From Thiomicrorhabdus sp. 6S3-12 (GTDB lineage: Bacteria > Pseudomonadota > Gammaproteobacteria > Thiomicrospirales > Thiomicrospiraceae), in assembly GCF_017571475.1 (NCBI RefSeq), contig NZ_JAGETW010000011.1, positions 1-64,000 on the forward strand: DNA of 64,000 bases. The letters run 5' to 3'. The notes beneath the pieces are model-generated. The model did no database searches and was not told the origin of the DNA. It was given only the letters and a program-made list of their open reading frames with translations. A program made the translations under genes and the position numbers. Shown here piece after piece: positions 1 through 9,260 of this stretch. Within the stretch, counting starts at the first letter, position 1; the number at the start of each line of letters is the position of its first letter.

Positions 1-10
1 CATACAATTC

Positions 11-87
11 GGAGCGGTAGTTCAGCTGGTTAGAATACCTGCCTGTCACGCAGGGGGTCGCGGGTTCGAATCCCGTCCGCTCCGCCA
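11..87 (+). tRNA. tRNA-Asp (anticodon GTC)
   Basis: A complete 77-nt cloverleaf. The acceptor arm GGAGCGG (11-17) pairs with CCGCTCC (77-83), followed by discriminator G and an encoded CCA (85-87). The anticodon stem CCTGC/GCAGG encloses the loop CTGTCAC (43-49), giving anticodon GTC at 45-47, which reads Asp codons GAC/GAU. The T-arm has the standard GGTTCGAATCC core. No other tRNA lies in the window, although one could precede it off the left edge. Confidence 0.97.
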
Positions 88-341
88 TTATTTCCTATAT
101 CATCTTACTTATTCAGAAAACTCTCTTTCTTCACTCACTCTTAGTCATTTTTATAAAATCTAGCTGGTCCGACAATCTGCTTGGCTTTGCTATGTTTTTG
201 TTACTCCGGTATATAGGTTATTGTTCCTGTACCGAAAAATGATAATTAATAACAAGTGGCATTCTTTTAATTTTGATTGAAGTGCGCAGACGTGGTTGAT
301 TTATAAAGCGCTGTACTTAAATCTTGAAAGCTGTAGGCAAT
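88..341. other. Gene-poor gap after tRNA-Asp
   Basis: About 250 bases of A+T-rich sequence between the tRNA and the fabI terminator. I see no reading frame with a ribosome binding site and no clear tRNA terminator. It may hold the tRNA 3' trailer only. Confidence 0.5.
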
Positions 342-370
342 AAAAAAACCGCCAATAAGGCGGTTTTTTT
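342..370 (-). terminator. Intrinsic terminator downstream of fabI
   Basis: A perfect hairpin with AAACCGCC and GGCGGTTT arms around an AATAA loop, with A-runs on one side and T-runs on the other, so it can act in both directions. It begins 26 bases past the fabI stop on the minus strand and most likely ends the fabI transcript. Confidence 0.85.
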
Positions 371-395
371 GTTTTAGACGCAAAATGCAATCGAA

Positions 396-1172
396 TCAGG
401 TTGATGCCGTTACGTTGTAACCGCCGTCTACATAGGTGATTTCGCCGGTGATACCGGAAGCAAGATCCGAGCATAGGAAGGCAGCCGTGTTACCGACTTC
501 TTCAATAGTCACATTGCGACGCAGTGGCGTTGCCGCAGCAGATTTGTCCAGCATGGTGCGGAAGTCCTTGATACCGGCGGCAGCCAGTGTACGGATTGGA
601 CCAGCTGAAACGGCGTTAACACGGATGCCTTCCTGACCAAGATCAGCGGCAAGATAACGAACGGTTGCTTCAAGCGAAGCTTTGGCAATTCCCATTACGT
701 TGTAATTCGGAACCGCGCGCTCGGCACCAAGGTAGGAAACTGTCAGAACTGAGCCGTTTTTCGCTTTTAGCATTTCATGAGCGGCCTTAGTACATGCGGT
801 CAGGCTGTAAGCGGAAATGTCGTGGGCGATTTTAAATCCTTCGCGGGTCGAAGCGTCGATCATACGGCCTTCAAGCTCTTCGCGCGGCGCAAATGCAACC
901 GAATGGACTAGAACATCCAAGCCGTCCCATTGTTTACCCAATTCAGCAAATACGGCATCGATTTGCGTATCATCTGCAACGTCCAAAGGTAGGATTAGAT
1001 CGGAGCCCAGTTCGGCAGCGATTTTTTCGACACGCCCTTTAAGTTTGTCATTCTGATAGGTTAGGGCGATTTCGGCACCTTGCTCGTGCATCTGCTTAGC
1101 AATACCGTAGGCGATCGATTTGTTATTGGCGACACCAATAATTAAGGCTTTTTTCCCTGAAAGGAATCCCAT
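396..1172 (-). CDS. fabI: Enoyl-[acyl-carrier-protein] reductase (NADH), FabI
   Basis: FabI catalyses the last reduction in each cycle of type II fatty acid synthesis, turning trans-2-enoyl-ACP into acyl-ACP in the cytoplasm. The 258-residue product is a short-chain dehydrogenase with the FabI-type N-terminal nucleotide motif [13 protein letters not shown] (13-25). Catalytic Tyr157 and Lys164 have the FabI Y-x6-K spacing, and Tyr147 precedes them. I chose ATG at 1172 because GGAG lies just upstream; a TTG four codons earlier overlaps that Shine-Dalgarno. It is monocistronic, ends in a strong terminator, and shares a palindromic divergent promoter region with the peptide transporter. FabI is the usual triclosan target, and nothing here looks altered. 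Confidence 0.96.
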   Translation of the reverse strand: MGFLSGKKALIIGVANNKSIAYGIAKQMHEQGAEIALTYQNDKLKGRVEKIAAELGSDLILPLDVADDTQIDAVFAELGKQWDGLDVLVHSVAFAPREELEGRMIDASTREGFKIAHDISAYSLTACTKAAHEMLKAKNGSVLTVSYLGAERAVPNYNVMGIAKASLEATVRYLAADLGQEGIRVNAVSAGPIRTLAAAGIKDFRTMLDKSAAATPLRRNVTIEEVGNTAAFLCSDLASGITGEITYVDGGYNVTAST

Positions 1173-1263
1173 AGTTTTCTCCAAATGATTGAATTTGTCT
1201 TGGGTTTTAAAATTTGTTTCTGATTCATCGGCCTGAAATAAGGGCCTGAATATGAATTTATGA

Positions 1264-1295
1264 GCATTATAACGCCAAATTATTCGTTATAATGC
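1264..1295. promoter_or_regulatory. Divergent palindrome carrying paired TATAAT elements
   Basis: A perfect 11-bp inverted repeat, GCATTATAACG (1264-1274) and CGTTATAATGC (1285-1295), separated by 10 bp. Each arm contains TATAAT reading outward: 1288-1293 on the plus strand and 1271-1266 on the minus strand. It lies midway between divergent fabI and the solute-binding protein gene. It could be back-to-back -10 boxes, an operator for a dimeric regulator, or both. Neither side has a good -35, which fits activated or repressed promoters. Confidence 0.5.
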
Positions 1296-1417
1296 CTTTG
1301 TTTCATACGAAAAAACGGGTAAAAAGTCAGTAAAAATAGAACCGGAAGAGTGCGCCAGAAGGTTCTGAAAAAGTGAAGCTTCTAAAACCCATAAAGTAGG
1401 ATGCGAGTGGTTTGGTA

Positions 1418-3697
1418 ATGGAATTACAGAGCAGAATGGCAAGTGCTGTTTTACGACAGAAAACGGATATTTCTGATACAGGCCGATCCAATACTGGAAC
1501 TGACGTTTTTGGGGTTGTTGTACTGTTTGCGCTGCTGTCTTTTATGCTCAATGTATCGCCAGCCTCAGCCGACTGGAATAATCCTTATCCGGCAAGCATC
1601 AGTAGCGGAAAAACGCTCTACAGTACGTTCAGTTCACCGCCGAAACATCTTGATCCGGTTGTTTCCTATAATTCGAATGAGTGGTCTTTTCTGTCGCAGA
1701 TTTACGAACCGCCTCTGCAATACCATTATTTCAAACGCCCTTATGCTCTACAGCCTCTAACGCTGGATCAAATGCCGGAGATATTCTATCTGGCGAATGA
1801 TGGGCATAGCCTGGATCAGTCCGAACAGGCGAATGCGGCTTATACCGAGTACCATTTTCATCTGAAACAGGATGTCCGTTTCCAGCCGCATCCGGCTTTT
1901 GCCAAGCAGGGCGAACAGTTCCGTTACCATTCTCTCAGTGAAGAAGATTTGCTGGAAATTGAATCGATTAACGATTTTCAATTTACCGCCAGCAGAAATT
2001 TGCGTGCCGAGGATTATGTGTATGCAATTAAGCGCATGGCTTTAAGGCAGAACCATTCTCCGATTCTCGATACGATGAAGCAATATATTGTCGGTTTGGA
2101 TGAATTCTCCGATGAGGTAACGAACGCCTATCAGCAATTGTTGCAAGACGCTGGCGCGACTGTTAAAAACCGCTATTTTGACCTGAATGCCTATCCAATA
2201 GATGGCGTTAAGGTATATTCGGATTTTCATTTCAGTATTCGTATTCGTGGTGTCTATCCACAATTTTTGTACTGGCTGACAATGAATTTCTTTGCTCCGA
2301 TTCCGTGGGAGGCAGACAAGTTTTATAAACAGCAGGTATTGGTCGAGCGCAATATTACACTGGATACCTCTCCAGTCGGTACCGGTCCTTTCTATCTTGC
2401 CGAAAACAATCCGAATCAGGTCATGAAGCTGAAAAAGAATCCTAATTTTCATGCCGAATATTTTCCGCAGGACGGGCTTCCAGAGGATGCCGATCCAACA
2501 TTGCTGAATGACGCCGGCAAGCAACTACCGCTCATCGATGAAGCGGTATATACCTTGGAAAAGGAAAGTGTGCCTTTGTGGAATAAGTTCCTGCAGGGGT
2601 ATTACGATGCCAGTGGTGTAAGTTCCGAGAGTTTTGATCAGGCCGTCAGCGTATCCGGCGGTGGCGATATGTCACTGACACCGCAGATGCAGCAAAAAGG
2701 TATTCAGTTCATTAATGCGATCCAGCCGACGATTTTTTATTTCGGTTTCAATATGGCGGATCCAGTGGTCGGTGGTTATTCGGAAAAGCAGCAGAAGCTG
2801 CGCCAGGCAATCAGTATTGCGATTAATTATGAAGAGTATATTTCGATCTTTCTTAACGGTCGTGGCATAGCTGCTCAGGGCCCGATCCCTCCCGGTATTT
2901 TCGGTTTCGATCAAAAGCGTTTTAACGCTTATGTGTATGAAGAGAAAGAGGCTCGAGTTCAACGCAAAACAATAGAAATGGCAAAAAAATTATTGGCCGA
3001 AGCGGGATATCCGGATGGTAAACAGAGTGACGGAACGCCGTTAAAGCTGTTTTATGATACTGCGGCAACCGGTCCGGACAGTCAGTCGCAGTTGAACTGG
3101 TATCGGAAGCAGTTTGCCAAGCTGGGGATTGAGCTGGTTATCCGGGCCACCGACTACAACCGTTTTCAAAGTAAAGTACGCGGTGCCAAGGTTCAGCTTT
3201 TTTCATGGGGCTGGAATGCAGATTATCCGGACCCGGAAAACTTTTTGTTTCTACTCTACGGTGGTAATGCCGCTATTCATACCAACGGCGCCGGAATTAA
3301 CAGCGCCAACTATGACAACCCTGAATTTAATCAGTTATTCCAACAGATGAAACGGCTTCCTAATGGTGAAGAACGTCTTAAAATTGTGCAGCAAATGGTT
3401 GAAATAGCACGTAAAGATTCTCCTTGGGTTTGGGGGTTTCACCCGAAGGCTCTGGCTCTGTATCATTCCTGGCTGCAAAATGTCTGGCCGAATCCTTTGG
3501 CAAACAATACTTTGAAATACCGCAATCTGGATGTCCAGCAGCGAAGCGATAAGCAGCTTGAATGGAACAAGCCTGTACTTTGGCCGATTGGTTTAGTGTT
3601 GCTATTGTTAGTGGTTTCCGTATATCCGTTAGTCAGAGGTTATGAAAAACGTCAACAGGCTAAGATCAGAGTGTCGAAAAAGGGAGTTGCGCACTAA
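1418..3697 (+). CDS. Peptide-type ABC transporter substrate-binding protein with C-terminal membrane anchor
   Basis: A family 5 extracellular solute-binding protein (OppA/DppA type), about 759 residues and therefore longer than the usual 500-600. A hydrophobic export segment lies near residues 34-52, ending in SPASA, after a long polar N-terminus; there is no lipobox cysteine. Family features include YADYPDPENFL-like sequence and the run of 'SPVGTGPFYL' type. Unusually, a second hydrophobic stretch (about 720-738) followed by a basic tail suggests C-terminal anchoring in the inner membrane instead of release as a free periplasmic protein. The start is uncertain: ATG 1418 follows a weak ribosome binding site and ATG 1436 is an alternative. 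The stop overlaps the next gene as TAATG, so the four transporter genes form one operon. The substrate is probably an oligopeptide, but this is not shown. Confidence 0.85.
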   Translation: MELQSRMASAVLRQKTDISDTGRSNTGTDVFGVVVLFALLSFMLNVSPASADWNNPYPASISSGKTLYSTFSSPPKHLDPVVSYNSNEWSFLSQIYEPPLQYHYFKRPYALQPLTLDQMPEIFYLANDGHSLDQSEQANAAYTEYHFHLKQDVRFQPHPAFAKQGEQFRYHSLSEEDLLEIESINDFQFTASRNLRAEDYVYAIKRMALRQNHSPILDTMKQYIVGLDEFSDEVTNAYQQLLQDAGATVKNRYFDLNAYPIDGVKVYSDFHFSIRIRGVYPQFLYWLTMNFFAPIPWEADKFYKQQVLVERNITLDTSPVGTGPFYLAENNPNQVMKLKKNPNFHAEYFPQDGLPEDADPTLLNDAGKQLPLIDEAVYTLEKESVPLWNKFLQGYYDASGVSSESFDQAVSVSGGGDMSLTPQMQQKGIQFINAIQPTIFYFGFNMADPVVGGYSEKQQKLRQAISIAINYEEYISIFLNGRGIAAQGPIPPGIFGFDQKRFNAYVYEEKEARVQRKTIEMAKKLLAEAGYPDGKQSDGTPLKLFYDTAATGPDSQSQLNWYRKQFAKLGIELVIRATDYNRFQSKVRGAKVQLFSWGWNADYPDPENFLFLLYGGNAAIHTNGAGINSANYDNPEFNQLFQQMKRLPNGEERLKIVQQMVEIARKDSPWVWGFHPKALALYHSWLQNVWPNPLANNTLKYRNLDVQQRSDKQLEWNKPVLWPIGLVLLLLVVSVYPLVRGYEKRQQAKIRVSKKGVAH

Positions 3698-4674
3698 TGT
3701 TTGCTTATATTGTACGCCGTGTGCTGTACGCCGTTCCGATTCTAATCGGGGTGAACTTTATTACGTTTGCGCTTTTTTTCATGGTCAACACTCCGGACGA
3801 TATGGCGCGCGCTCAATTGGGCGCCAAGCAGACCACGCCGGAAATGATCGCCGCTTGGAAGCAGGAAAGAGGGTACGATAAACCTTTATTCGTTAATCTT
3901 GAGGCAGAGGGTGTCGCACAGATTACCGATACCTTGTTTACCCAGGAATCTATTAAATTATTTAAATTTGAATTTGGACAATCGGATGCCGGCAGACAGA
4001 TTTCGGCTGATATTTATGAACGTATGTGGCCGTCGCTGGCGATTGCTTTGCCGACATTTATACTCGGTCTGTTAACCGCCATTTCGGTTGCGCTGCTGGT
4101 CGTGCTGTTCCGAGGTACCGTACTGGACACCGCTACAATGATGCTGGCGGTCACTATTATGTCGATTTCCGGCCTGTTTTATATCATTGCCGGACAGGTG
4201 CTTTTCAGTAAGCTATGGCATTGGGTGCCGATTTCCGGTTACCAGCCGGGAATAGAAGGGATTAAATTCCTGATTCTGCCGATTTTGATCGGGGTATTTG
4301 CCGGTTTGGGAACCGGCATCCGCTGGTACCGCAGTATATTTTTAGAAGAGATGAATAAAGATTACATCCGTACCGCGCGCGCCAAAGGGCTGGATGAGAT
4401 AAAGGTGTTGTTTAGACATGTTTTGCGCAATGGTATGCTGCCTATTCTTACCGGTGTTGTCGTGGTGATACCGACGCTGTTTATGGGAAGTCTTATTATG
4501 GAATCGTTTTTCGGGATTCCCGGGCTAGGAAGTTATACTATAGACGCGATCAATGCGCAGGATTTCGGAATCGTCAAAGCGATGGTCTTTATCGGTTCGG
4601 TTTTGTATATTCTCGGTCTGGTTCTGACCGATATCTCCTATACCATTTTTGACCCGAGGGTGAAGCTGTCATGA
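3697..4674 (+). CDS. Peptide ABC transporter permease, OppB/DppB type
   Basis: An inner-membrane permease of 325 residues with the family N-terminus (YIVRRVLYAVPILIGVNFITF), about six membrane segments and the cytoplasmic coupling loop RTARAKGLDEIKVLFRHVLRN that docks on the ATPase. It starts in the TAATG overlap with the substrate-binding protein and ends in an ATGA overlap with the second permease, a sign of translational coupling. It pairs with the OppC-type subunit to form the translocation channel. Confidence 0.92.
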   Translation: MFAYIVRRVLYAVPILIGVNFITFALFFMVNTPDDMARAQLGAKQTTPEMIAAWKQERGYDKPLFVNLEAEGVAQITDTLFTQESIKLFKFEFGQSDAGRQISADIYERMWPSLAIALPTFILGLLTAISVALLVVLFRGTVLDTATMMLAVTIMSISGLFYIIAGQVLFSKLWHWVPISGYQPGIEGIKFLILPILIGVFAGLGTGIRWYRSIFLEEMNKDYIRTARAKGLDEIKVLFRHVLRNGMLPILTGVVVVIPTLFMGSLIMESFFGIPGLGSYTIDAINAQDFGIVKAMVFIGSVLYILGLVLTDISYTIFDPRVKLS

Positions 4675-6089
4675 CAATGGTGTGGTTATGGACCGATTTT
4701 CTTTTATGGTTATTGTTGCTGGTTTTCATCTTCGGCTGGCGTTCGATTCGTCGATCGCCGCAGTCGCAAAAACAATGGCGTAAAATTTTTCATTCCAGGA
4801 TCGCTATGGCTGCGGTGGTGGTGCTGAGCACTTATTTTTCACTCGCGCTGCTCGACTCGGTTCATTTCAAAATAAATCCTCAGAAAAAGCTCCAGCAGGG
4901 GCCTGTTGCCAGTTATGTGAACCCTTATCTTCAAGACTGGGTCGATCCTCAATTGCACGGCAAAACGCTCAGTCTTCTGGATCTTTTCACTCAGCACCTG
5001 ATTCTGTCTACGGAAAGAACCTATTCCGCGCCTTTTGCGCTACAGGAGTACAGCAGTTCGATTGTCTATACCGATAACGGTGTCGAACAGCAATTCAAAC
5101 AGCTTCAGTACGCCGGTCAACATCTGGATAATCCGGATGAAATATTCAAAGATGTCACGATCAAAAGCATCTATGCACTTGTATTGAGTTTTTTCATTAC
5201 CTTGGCAATCTGGCTGGTTCATGGCTATTTCCGCATTAAAGCTTACATATTCAGAGATATCAGCGTAAAGATCCAACCTTTGTCGTGGAACAGTTTTTAT
5301 CTGGCATTACTGACTGTAATCTTTGTGCTTACCTGGTTGTTTTATCTGAGCCATTACTATCATGTATTGGGTACCGACAAGGTTGGGCAGGATGTTCTGT
5401 ATCAGTCAATCAAGGCGATTCGCACCGGAGTGATGATCGGTCTGTTGACCACTCTGGTAATGCTGCCCCTGGCCTTGATTCTGGGAATATCCGCCGGATA
5501 TTTCAAAGGCTGGATTGATGACATTATTCAGTACCTGTACACCACTCTGAATTCAATCCCCGGTGTTCTGCTGATCGCTGCGGCGGTATTGGTTATGCAG
5601 TCGATTCTTAATACCCATAGCGACTGGTTCGGTTCCACGGAGGAACGAGCCGATATGCGTCTGCTGTTTTTGATTTTGATTCTTGGTATTACCAGTTGGA
5701 CCGGGCTATGCCGTCTTTTGCGTGCGGAAACACTGAAAATATCCCAAGTCGAATATGTCGCTGCAGCAAAAGCTTTCGGATTAGGCGGCTTTAGTATTAT
5801 CAGACGGCATATTATGCCGAACCTTATGCATTTGGTGCTGATTGCACTGGTGCTCGATTTCAGCGGGTTGGTGCTGGCCGAAGCGGTTTTGTCCTATGTT
5901 GGCGTCGGGGTTGATCCGACCACGCCAAGTTGGGGGAATATGATCAATCAGGCGCGTCTGGAAATGGCGCGCGAGCCGATGGTCTGGTGGTCGCTGGCGT
6001 CGGCCTTCGGCTTTATGTTTATTCTGGTATTGGCCGCCAATCTGTTTTCCGACCGAGTGCAGTGGGTTCTGGACCCGCGTGCCCATTAA
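4671..6089 (+). CDS. Peptide ABC transporter permease, OppC/DppC type, with extended N-terminus
   Basis: The C-terminal ~260 residues are a standard OppC-type permease with the coupling loop EYVAAAKAFGLGGFSIIRRH (about 365-384). At 472 residues the protein is well over the usual ~300. The extra N-terminal part carries two membrane helices (about 5-22 and 42-60), a ~100-residue probably periplasmic segment (about 65-165) and another helix before the core begins. This resembles the longer permeases of YejE type, but the insert is large. The start overlaps the previous stop as ATGA. Confidence 0.9.
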   Translation: MTMVWLWTDFLLWLLLLVFIFGWRSIRRSPQSQKQWRKIFHSRIAMAAVVVLSTYFSLALLDSVHFKINPQKKLQQGPVASYVNPYLQDWVDPQLHGKTLSLLDLFTQHLILSTERTYSAPFALQEYSSSIVYTDNGVEQQFKQLQYAGQHLDNPDEIFKDVTIKSIYALVLSFFITLAIWLVHGYFRIKAYIFRDISVKIQPLSWNSFYLALLTVIFVLTWLFYLSHYYHVLGTDKVGQDVLYQSIKAIRTGVMIGLLTTLVMLPLALILGISAGYFKGWIDDIIQYLYTTLNSIPGVLLIAAAVLVMQSILNTHSDWFGSTEERADMRLLFLILILGITSWTGLCRLLRAETLKISQVEYVAAAKAFGLGGFSIIRRHIMPNLMHLVLIALVLDFSGLVLAEAVLSYVGVGVDPTTPSWGNMINQARLEMAREPMVWWSLASAFGFMFILVLAANLFSDRVQWVLDPRAH

Positions 6090-6119
6090 ATTCACTTTGA
6101 TAAAAGGCTTAGGAGCTTT

Positions 6120-7796
6120 ATGTTGACAAAAATGCCAAAAAGTTATGAGTTTCCGGTTCTGAGCGTGCTAAACCTTTCCGTTGAGACGCAGGGCAAAAAA
6201 CTTGTCGACAGGGTGACTTTTGACATTCATAAAGGCGAGATATTTGCCTTGGTCGGAGAGTCGGGAAGCGGTAAATCCCTGACCTCATTGGCGATTATGC
6301 GTCTTCTGCCTCAGGCGTTGCAGATCACCGAGGGTTCGATTGAATTGGAAGACCAGAATCTATTCGATTTGAGTGAGGCGCAGATGCAAACGATGCGCGG
6401 TAAAAAAGTCGCGATGATTTTTCAGGAGCCGATGACTTCACTCAATCCGGTGATGACGGTCGGAGCTCAGGTGGCAGAAGTCTTACGGATACATTTACGC
6501 TTACGCTCCAAGGAAGCTCGTAGCCGGGTGATCGAGTTGTTTGATGAAGTTGGTATTCCTGAACCCGAACAGCGTTATCACTGGTATCCTCATCAGCTTT
6601 CCGGTGGGCAAAAACAGCGGGTTATGATTGCCATGGCTTTGGCCTGCGAACCGGAATTGCTGATTGCCGACGAACCGACAACCGCTCTGGACGTTACGAT
6701 TCAGGCACAGGTACTGCAGCTGCTCAAGAAAATTCGCGAAGAGCGCAAACTGTCCATTCTGTTTATTACTCACGATATGGGGGTAGTGCATGAAATGGCG
6801 GATACCATCGCGGTTATGAAACAAGGTCAGTTAGTGGAACTTGCACATAAAGAACGTTTTTTCGAGAGTCCGCGCCACAGTTATACCCAGAAGCTTTTGG
6901 CGGATGCCATTCCTAAACGACATGAGCCTGTACAGGGTGTGTGCGAACCTTTGCTTAAGCTTGAGCAGCTCAAAGTGCATTTCCCGATCAAGAAAGGGAT
7001 ATTCCAGCGCACCGTCGGTTATGTAAAAGCGGTTGATGGCGTTGATTTGGAAATCCCGAAAGGGCAAACTTTGGCGTTGGTCGGGGAGTCCGGTAGTGGC
7101 AAAAGCACCATCGGTCAGGCTATTTTGAACCTGACAAGGGCGACCGACGGCGACGTAATCTTCTTTCAGAAAGAATCGGTGTCTGGCCAGAATGACGCTA
7201 TGGTTCCGGTCTTCCTGAATTCGCTTTCTGAATCTGCGATGCGTCCGCTGCGTAAAAAAGTGCAGGTCATTTTCCAGGATCCTTTCTCTGCGTTGAATCC
7301 ACGTATGACGATCAGCGAAATTATCCGCGAAGGCATGAACAGTCTTAAGGTCGGTCCGAAAACGCGGGACGAGCAAGATCAACGGATCGAGCAGTTGTTG
7401 ATGCAGGTAGGTTTACTTCCCGAACATATGGATCGGTATCCGCATGAATTCTCCGGCGGCCAGCGCCAGCGTATCGGTATAGCGCGGGCTTTAGCCGTTG
7501 AACCGGAGCTGATTATTTGCGACGAACCGACCAGTGCTTTGGACGTCAGTGTGCGCGCCCAGGTACTGCAGTTATTGCACGATTTACAGCAGGAATACGG
7601 AATTTCCTACCTGTTTATCACCCACGATCTGTCGATTGTTCCGACCATAGCTCATCGCGTAGCGGTGATGCAGAAAGGGCGGATTGTCGAGCAGGGAGAA
7701 ATTGACCAGGTGATGCGCCAGCCGCAGCATGAATATACTCAAGCCCTGCTGGCTTCGGCGCCTGAACTGGTTCGTAAAGCATTGGATGCAGCCTAA
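6120..7796 (+). CDS. Peptide ABC transporter ATPase, two fused nucleotide-binding domains
   Basis: A 558-residue protein with two complete ABC domains. Each has Walker A GESGSGKS (near 47 and 322), a signature (LSGGQKQR and FSGGQRQR), a Walker B with [10 protein letters not shown] or [10 protein letters not shown], and a switch histidine in THD. It combines OppD and OppF in one chain, as YejF-type ATPases do, and would power the two upstream permeases from the cytoplasm. The ribosome binding site AGGAG sits 5 bases before ATG 6120. It is the last gene of the operon, 30 bases after the second permease. Confidence 0.93.
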   Translation: MLTKMPKSYEFPVLSVLNLSVETQGKKLVDRVTFDIHKGEIFALVGESGSGKSLTSLAIMRLLPQALQITEGSIELEDQNLFDLSEAQMQTMRGKKVAMIFQEPMTSLNPVMTVGAQVAEVLRIHLRLRSKEARSRVIELFDEVGIPEPEQRYHWYPHQLSGGQKQRVMIAMALACEPELLIADEPTTALDVTIQAQVLQLLKKIREERKLSILFITHDMGVVHEMADTIAVMKQGQLVELAHKERFFESPRHSYTQKLLADAIPKRHEPVQGVCEPLLKLEQLKVHFPIKKGIFQRTVGYVKAVDGVDLEIPKGQTLALVGESGSGKSTIGQAILNLTRATDGDVIFFQKESVSGQNDAMVPVFLNSLSESAMRPLRKKVQVIFQDPFSALNPRMTISEIIREGMNSLKVGPKTRDEQDQRIEQLLMQVGLLPEHMDRYPHEFSGGQRQRIGIARALAVEPELIICDEPTSALDVSVRAQVLQLLHDLQQEYGISYLFITHDLSIVPTIAHRVAVMQKGRIVEQGEIDQVMRQPQHEYTQALLASAPELVRKALDAA

Positions 7797-7840
7797 AAAC
7801 GCTGCTTAAGCAGGCATGTCAGTCTGCTGTTTTGAAGGTG

Positions 7841-8539
7841 TTACAGGTTGATTAAAGTTGCCTTGCCCGGCAGGAGTGTATGGACCTGCATTTGGCTTAA
7901 GAGCGCCTGAACCATACTTTCGGCGCTGGTGATCTGCGTCGGATTTTCTCCTGGGAAAAGGCGGCCGCGGGATTCCGTGGCAAAAGCCCCTAGCTCGGCA
8001 ATAAAACAGTGCATTCCACTGGCACTGTTTTCCGCTGCGACACTGTGCATCAGTTGTTCCAGACCGCATTTAGCGACCCCATAAGCACCGTAAAAGGCAG
8101 GGGTTTCGTGCACTGCCGAATCCGAAACGGCGATCAGATTTCCGTCACTTTTCAGCAGCAGAGGTAATGTCTGTTGGATGATATGGAAATGGGCATTTAG
8201 GTTTGTATGCAGCACTTCATACCATTGGGTGTAGTCGAAATGCTCAATCGGAGTAAAAGCCGGTAGAATGGCTGCATTCAAGAATACGCTGTCCAGTTCG
8301 CCGAACTCTTTTGTCAGGATGTCACCAAATTCTTTATAGTGGTCGATATTGGCGCCGAGCAGATCTATCGGATAGAGAAACGCTTTCTGCGGAGCAATTT
8401 CTTCGAGTTCGTCATACAGCTGAACCAGCGGTTTCATATCCTTGTCCAGAAGAATGACGCTGTCACCTTGAGCGATCAATTGACGGCTCAGTTCTCGTCC
8501 GAGGCCGTTTGCGGCACCAGTAATCAGATGTGTTTTCAT
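7841..8539 (-). CDS. Short-chain dehydrogenase/reductase
   Basis: A 232-residue NAD(P)-dependent oxidoreductase of the classical SDR family. The N-terminus has the cofactor motif TGAANGLG (7-14), the middle has an LNAAILP segment in place of NAG, and the catalytic Ser plus YGVAK (YxxxK) are present. The substrate cannot be deduced. It starts 14 bases after the mupP stop and is therefore the third gene of a ubiG-mupP-SDR operon, the position occupied by a YciK-like SDR in pseudomonads. It is convergent with the transporter operon. Confidence 0.88.
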   Translation of the reverse strand: MKTHLITGAANGLGRELSRQLIAQGDSVILLDKDMKPLVQLYDELEEIAPQKAFLYPIDLLGANIDHYKEFGDILTKEFGELDSVFLNAAILPAFTPIEHFDYTQWYEVLHTNLNAHFHIIQQTLPLLLKSDGNLIAVSDSAVHETPAFYGAYGVAKCGLEQLMHSVAAENSASGMHCFIAELGAFATESRGRLFPGENPTQITSAESMVQALLSQMQVHTLLPGKATLINL

Positions 8540-8553
8540 AAGTTACTCTTCAA

Positions 8554-9228
8554 TTAAAACCGGTTTTCGATAAATTGACTGATTTCATACGGCGTGTTGA
8601 AAAACAGGTCTGCCGGCCAGTCTTTGTCTTCGGCATGTTCTGGCAGATAGCCGAAAAGGGCGGCACCGGTCATCATTTTGGCGTTGATACCCGCCTCGAT
8701 ATCACGCGGATGGTCGCCTAGATAGATGCAGTTTTCCGGCGCACTGCCGCACTCTTTGGCGGCCAGAAGCATCGGCTCGGGAAAGGGTTTTCTTACCGCC
8801 AGCGTATCACCGCAAATAACGGTTTTAGGCGTGCTCGGAAAGCGGATATTTTGCAATAGTTTTTCCGTCAACCAGGTTGGTTTGTTGGTCACGATTCCCC
8901 ATGACGCGTCTTTTTTGGCCAGGTGTTCGAGGCCGGATTCAAGACCCGGAAATATACGGGTATGGCGGTCAATATTATTGAAATAGACGTCCAGAAAAAA
9001 TTGGCGACGTTGTTCCAGTTCTTCACCTTCAAGTTCAGGGAAGGCCAGTTTGGTCATTGCCAATCCACCTTGCGAGACGGTTTTACGTAAATCCTGATAG
9101 CGTAGCGTCTTCTGCTTGAAATGCTCGCACGTTAAATGCATTGCATAAGCAAAATCATATGAGGTGTCCAGTAAGGTACCGTCCAGGTCAAACAGAACGC
9201 AGTTGATGTCGTGAGCAGATGAGTCCAC
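8554..9228 (-). CDS. mupP: HAD phosphatase, probable N-acetylmuramic acid 6-phosphate phosphatase MupP (Gph-like)
   Basis: A HAD-superfamily phosphatase of 224 residues. Motif I DLDGT (14-18) carries the nucleophile Asp14 and acid/base Asp16. Motif II lies in VTNKP and motif IV in LGDHPRDIEAG. It would often be labelled phosphoglycolate phosphatase. The segments WGIVTNKP and GDHPRDIEAG and the location directly after ubiG match MupP of Pseudomonas, which removes phosphate from MurNAc-6-P in cell-wall recycling. That choice is inference. A true Gph role is also plausible in a Rubisco-containing organism. The start is GTG, with AAGGA about 7 bases upstream and no nearby ATG. Confidence 0.75.
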   Translation of the reverse strand: MDSSAHDINCVLFDLDGTLLDTSYDFAYAMHLTCEHFKQKTLRYQDLRKTVSQGGLAMTKLAFPELEGEELEQRRQFFLDVYFNNIDRHTRIFPGLESGLEHLAKKDASWGIVTNKPTWLTEKLLQNIRFPSTPKTVICGDTLAVRKPFPEPMLLAAKECGSAPENCIYLGDHPRDIEAGINAKMMTGAALFGYLPEHAEDKDWPADLFFNTPYEISQFIENRF

Positions 9229-9260
9229 AAATAATCCTTGGGTGTATACGTTTAAACGCT

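Noticed and set aside
2042..2524. 160-codon minus-strand frame inside the solute-binding protein gene
   Set aside because: It is a shadow of a well supported gene and matches no family.
7800..7840. CTGCTTAAGCAG palindrome between the transporter and SDR genes as a terminator
   Set aside because: The stem is short and has no T-tract, so I could not support termination.
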